Source of the DNA: Frankia sp. RB7
GTDB taxonomy: Bacteria; Pseudomonadota; Alphaproteobacteria; Rhizobiales; Xanthobacteraceae
Direction of reading: 5' to 3'
NCBI GenBank assembly: GCA_030403585.1
Contig: JAUEPE010000020.1
Coordinates: forward strand, 1-64,000
DNA length: 64,000 nt
Shown: positions 61,642 to 64,000 of the stretch, one piece after another
Layout of the letters: every line of letters begins with the position of its first letter
How positions within the stretch are numbered: the first letter of the stretch is position 1
Program-made: the position numbers and the translations under genes
The notes under the pieces: generated by a model
Told to the model about the DNA's origin: nothing
Database searches by the model: none
The model's input: only the letters and a program-made list of their open reading frames with translations

Positions 61642-62403
61642 TCAGCGCCCCAGATACACTTCGATGACCCGCTCGTTGGACGAGACCTGGTCGATGGTTC
61701 CTTCGGCGAGCACGGTGCCTTCGTGCAGGCAGGTGACCTTGACGCCGAGCTCGCGCACGAACGTCATGTCGTGCTCGACCACCATGACCGTGTGGGTCTT
61801 GTTGATTTCTTTCAGCAGCTCGGCGGTGAGATGCGTCTCGACATCGGTCATCCCTGCCACGGGCTCGTCGACGAGAAGCAGTTTTGGGTCCTGCGCCAGC
61901 AGCATGCCGATCTCGAGCCATTGCTTCTGGCCGTGGCTGAGGCTGCCGGCGAGGCGGTTGCGGGCGTCGGTGAGGCGGATCGTCTCCAGCACCTTGTCGA
62001 TACGCTCCGACTCCGCCCTGCTGCCGCGCCAGAACAGCGTGCCCTTGACGCTGTGATCGACATTGAGCGCCAGCAGCAGATTGTCCTGCACGGTCTGGCT
62101 TTCGAACACCGTCGGCTTCTGGAATTTGCGGCCGATGCCGAGCTCGGCGATGCGGGTCTCGTCCAATCGCGTCAAATCCGTGACGCCGTCGAACAGCACG
62201 GTGCCCTCGTCCGGTTTGGTCTTGCCCGTGATGATGTCCATCATCGTGGTCTTGCCGGCGCCGTTCGGGCCGATGATGGCGCGCATTTCGCCAGGCGCGA
62301 GCGTCAGCGACAGATTGTTGATGGCGTGAAAACCGTCGAACGAGACGTGCACGCCGTCGAGATAGAGCAACGCGGAGGTTGCGCGGGTATCCATGACGTT
62401 CAT
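61642..62403 (-). CDS. urtD: Urea ABC transporter ATP-binding subunit UrtD
   Basis: 253 residues. Walker A IGPNGAGKTTMMDIITG, signature LSHGQKQWLEIGMLLAQ and Walker B LLLVDEPVAGMTD are LivG/UrtD-like. LARQQGG-type context is absent but FQKPTVFESQTVQDNL is typical of UrtD. It lies between urtC (5 bp) and urtE (3 bp). Confidence 0.95.
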   Translation of the reverse strand: MNVMDTRATSALLYLDGVHVSFDGFHAINNLSLTLAPGEMRAIIGPNGAGKTTMMDIITGKTKPDEGTVLFDGVTDLTRLDETRIAELGIGRKFQKPTVFESQTVQDNLLLALNVDHSVKGTLFWRGSRAESERIDKVLETIRLTDARNRLAGSLSHGQKQWLEIGMLLAQDPKLLLVDEPVAGMTDVETHLTAELLKEINKTHTVMVVEHDMTFVRELGVKVTCLHEGTVLAEGTIDQVSSNERVIEVYLGR

Positions 62404-62408
62404 GACCG

Positions 62409-63578
62409 CTACTCCGCCATCTTCGGTTCGGTGACGCCATCTTCAGCCGCCGCACTTGCGGTGGCCGCAGCCGGACGCCTCTCTCTCGACGATTCCCGCC
62501 ATGCATTGAAGGTGCCGACGATGCCCTTGGGCAGCAGCAGCGTCGACAGGATGAACAGCGCGCCCAGCATGAACAGCCAGTACGGCGCCAGCACGCCGGA
62601 GGTGAAGAAGGTCTTGGCATAATTGACGACGATGGCGCCGAGCGCCGCGCCGATCAGCGTGCCGCGCCCGCCGACCGCGACCCAGATCACCGCTTCGATC
62701 GAATTGCCCGGTGCGAATTCGCTCGGATTGATGATGCCGACCTGCGGAACATAGAGCGCACCGGCGACGCCGGCCATGCAGGCCGATAGCGTGAACACGA
62801 ACAGCTTGTAGGATTCGACGCGGTAGCCGAGGAAGCGGCTGCGCGATTCCGCATCGCGGATCGCGATCAGCACCTTGCCGAGCTTGGAGGACACCACCGC
62901 GCGGCAGATCAGGAAACTGATAATCAGGCCAAGACAACTCAGCATGAACAGGGCGCCGCGGGTACCCTCGGCTTGCACGTTGAAGCCGAGGATATCCTTG
63001 AAGTCGGTCATGCCGTTGTTGCCGCCGAAGCCGAAATCATTGCGGAAAAAGGCCAGCAGCAGCGCATAGGTCATCGCCTGCGTAATGATCGACAGATACA
63101 CGCCGGTGACGCGGGAGCGGAAGGCGAGCCAGCCGAAGCAGAAGGCGAGCAGCCCCGGCACGAACAGCACCATCAGCGCCGCGAACCAGAACATGTCGAA
63201 GCCGTGCCAGTACCAGGGCAGTTTCGAGTAATTCAGGAACACCATGAAGTCGGGCAGGATCGGATTGCCATAGACACCGCGGGTGCCGATCTGCCGCATC
63301 AAATACATGCCCATGGCGTAGCCGCCGAGCGCGAAGAAGGCGCCGTGGCCGAGCGAGAGAATGCCGCAATAGCCCCAGATCAGGTCGATCGACAGCGCCA
63401 GGATGGCGTAGCAGACATATTTGCCCCAGAGCGCGACGAGGTAGGTCGGCACCTGGAAGAACGAGCCGGCAGGCAGCAACAGGTTGGACAGCGGGATCAG
63501 CACGCCCAGCGCGGCAACGACCAACAGGAAGATCGTCGCGCCGCGGTCCAGCGATCGCGTCAGCATGTGAGGGGTCAT
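62409..63578 (-). CDS. urtC: Urea ABC transporter permease UrtC
   Basis: 389 residues with about ten membrane helices; LivM-like. GYCGILSLGHGAFFALGGYAMGMYL and IRDAESRSRFLGYRVESYKLFVFTLSA mark the family, as does VAVGGRGTLIGAALGA. It overlaps urtB by 4 bp. The C-terminal 25 residues are Arg/Ala/Glu-rich and probably cytoplasmic. Confidence 0.95.
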   Translation of the reverse strand: MTPHMLTRSLDRGATIFLLVVAALGVLIPLSNLLLPAGSFFQVPTYLVALWGKYVCYAILALSIDLIWGYCGILSLGHGAFFALGGYAMGMYLMRQIGTRGVYGNPILPDFMVFLNYSKLPWYWHGFDMFWFAALMVLFVPGLLAFCFGWLAFRSRVTGVYLSIITQAMTYALLLAFFRNDFGFGGNNGMTDFKDILGFNVQAEGTRGALFMLSCLGLIISFLICRAVVSSKLGKVLIAIRDAESRSRFLGYRVESYKLFVFTLSACMAGVAGALYVPQVGIINPSEFAPGNSIEAVIWVAVGGRGTLIGAALGAIVVNYAKTFFTSGVLAPYWLFMLGALFILSTLLLPKGIVGTFNAWRESSRERRPAAATASAAAEDGVTEPKMAE

Positions 63579-64000
63579 GCTTCCACCGCGCGGCCCTTGA
63601 GCGCGAACAGACCGCGCGGCCGCTTTTGAATGAACAGGATGATCAGAACCAGGATCGCGATCTTGCCGAGCACGGCGCCCGCGACCGGCTCCAGGAACTT
63701 GTTGGCGATGCCGAGCGTGAAGGCGCCGACCAGCGTGCCCCAGAGATTGCCGACCCCGCCGAACACCACGACCATGAAACTGTCGATGATGTAGCTCTGG
63801 CCAAGATTTGGGCTGACATTGTCGATCTGCGACAGCGCCACGCCGGCGATGCCGGCAATGCCTGAGCCGAGGCCGAAGGTCAGCGCGTCGACGCGCGAGG
63901 TGGCGATGCCCATCGAGGCCGCCATGCGGCGGTTCTGAGTCACCGCACGCATCTCGAGACCAAGCGCGGTGTATCGCAGCATCGCGAGCAGGATCATGAA
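63575..64000 (-). CDS. urtB: Urea ABC transporter permease UrtB, C-terminal part (gene continues beyond the window)
   Basis: 142 codons are visible; the start lies beyond 64000. EMRAVTQNRRMAASMGIATSRVDALTFGLGSGIAGIAGVALSQ in outline and VVFGGVGNLWGTLVGA are the LivH/UrtB permease motifs, and KRPRGLFALKGR is the usual C-terminal end. It overlaps urtC by 4 bp. urtA and the operon promoter are expected to the right of the window. Confidence 0.93.
   Translation of the reverse strand, partial: FMILLAMLRYTALGLEMRAVTQNRRMAASMGIATSRVDALTFGLGSGIAGIAGVALSQIDNVSPNLGQSYIIDSFMVVVFGGVGNLWGTLVGAFTLGIANKFLEPVAGAVLGKIAILVLIILFIQKRPRGLFALKGRAVEA

Overview
The window reads as a chromosomal segment of a Bradyrhizobium-like alphaproteobacterium (order Rhizobiales). 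The reasons are high GC, genus-typical dispersed palindromic repeats, a 7TM GGDEF-EAL protein, MCPs, an EcfG-type promoter set, an APS-reductase sulfate pathway, a urt/ure cluster and many DUF families common in that group. There is no rRNA, tRNA, CRISPR array, complete IS or prophage. The species assignment is inference from gene content and repeat style.

Left part (0-22 kb): an RcdA/DUF1465 gene and a DUF1192 gene frame a likely small RNA. They are followed by a quinone oxidoreductase, a 7TM-PAS-GGDEF-EAL protein, a Cache-GGDEF diguanylate cyclase, galU, an MltB-type lytic transglycosylase, a DUF459 SGNH-like protein that lacks its catalytic Ser and His, a CsbD-like stress protein, two divergent SDRs, a TfdA/TauD-type dioxygenase, YqgE, a DsbD-N-like protein, a polysaccharide flippase, a ParE-type toxin-antitoxin pair, a TauE/SafE exporter, and bdhA coupled to a patatin-like lipase.

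Sulfur block (22.6-34.2 kb): cysG-DUF2849-cysI-DUF934-cysH and sbp-cysT-cysW-cysA run on the minus strand. cysD-cysNC runs divergently from an unusually AT-rich promoter region. Together they import sulfate, activate it, reduce it to sulfide and make the siroheme for sulfite reductase.

Middle (34.5-53.2 kb): malate synthase G; a 51-residue membrane protein; two tandem 697-residue chemoreceptors of duplicated origin; a transposase-less inverted-repeat element (MITE-like); a DUF2865 protein; an L,D-transpeptidase; an AI-2E family transporter; a DUF883 protein with a small membrane partner; a TonB siderophore receptor with PepSY inner-membrane protein and a small membrane protein; OpgC; a TetR regulator; and a CHASE-HWE sensor kinase with a degenerate N-box. 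Five genes or operons here and at 12.3 kb carry near-consensus EcfG promoters (GGAAC-N16/17-CGTT), which points to a locally enriched general-stress regulon.

Right end (53.5-64 kb): one long minus-strand cluster for urea uptake and hydrolysis: urtB(partial)-urtC-urtD-urtE-ureD-ureA-ureB-[DUF559 cassette]-[alarmone-hydrolase-like HD gene]-[exported protein]-ureC-[ABM monooxygenase]-ureE-ureF-ureG. Four non-urease genes lie inside it. One of them, the DUF559 gene, is bracketed by direct repeats that also supply its ribosome binding site and part of its C-terminus.
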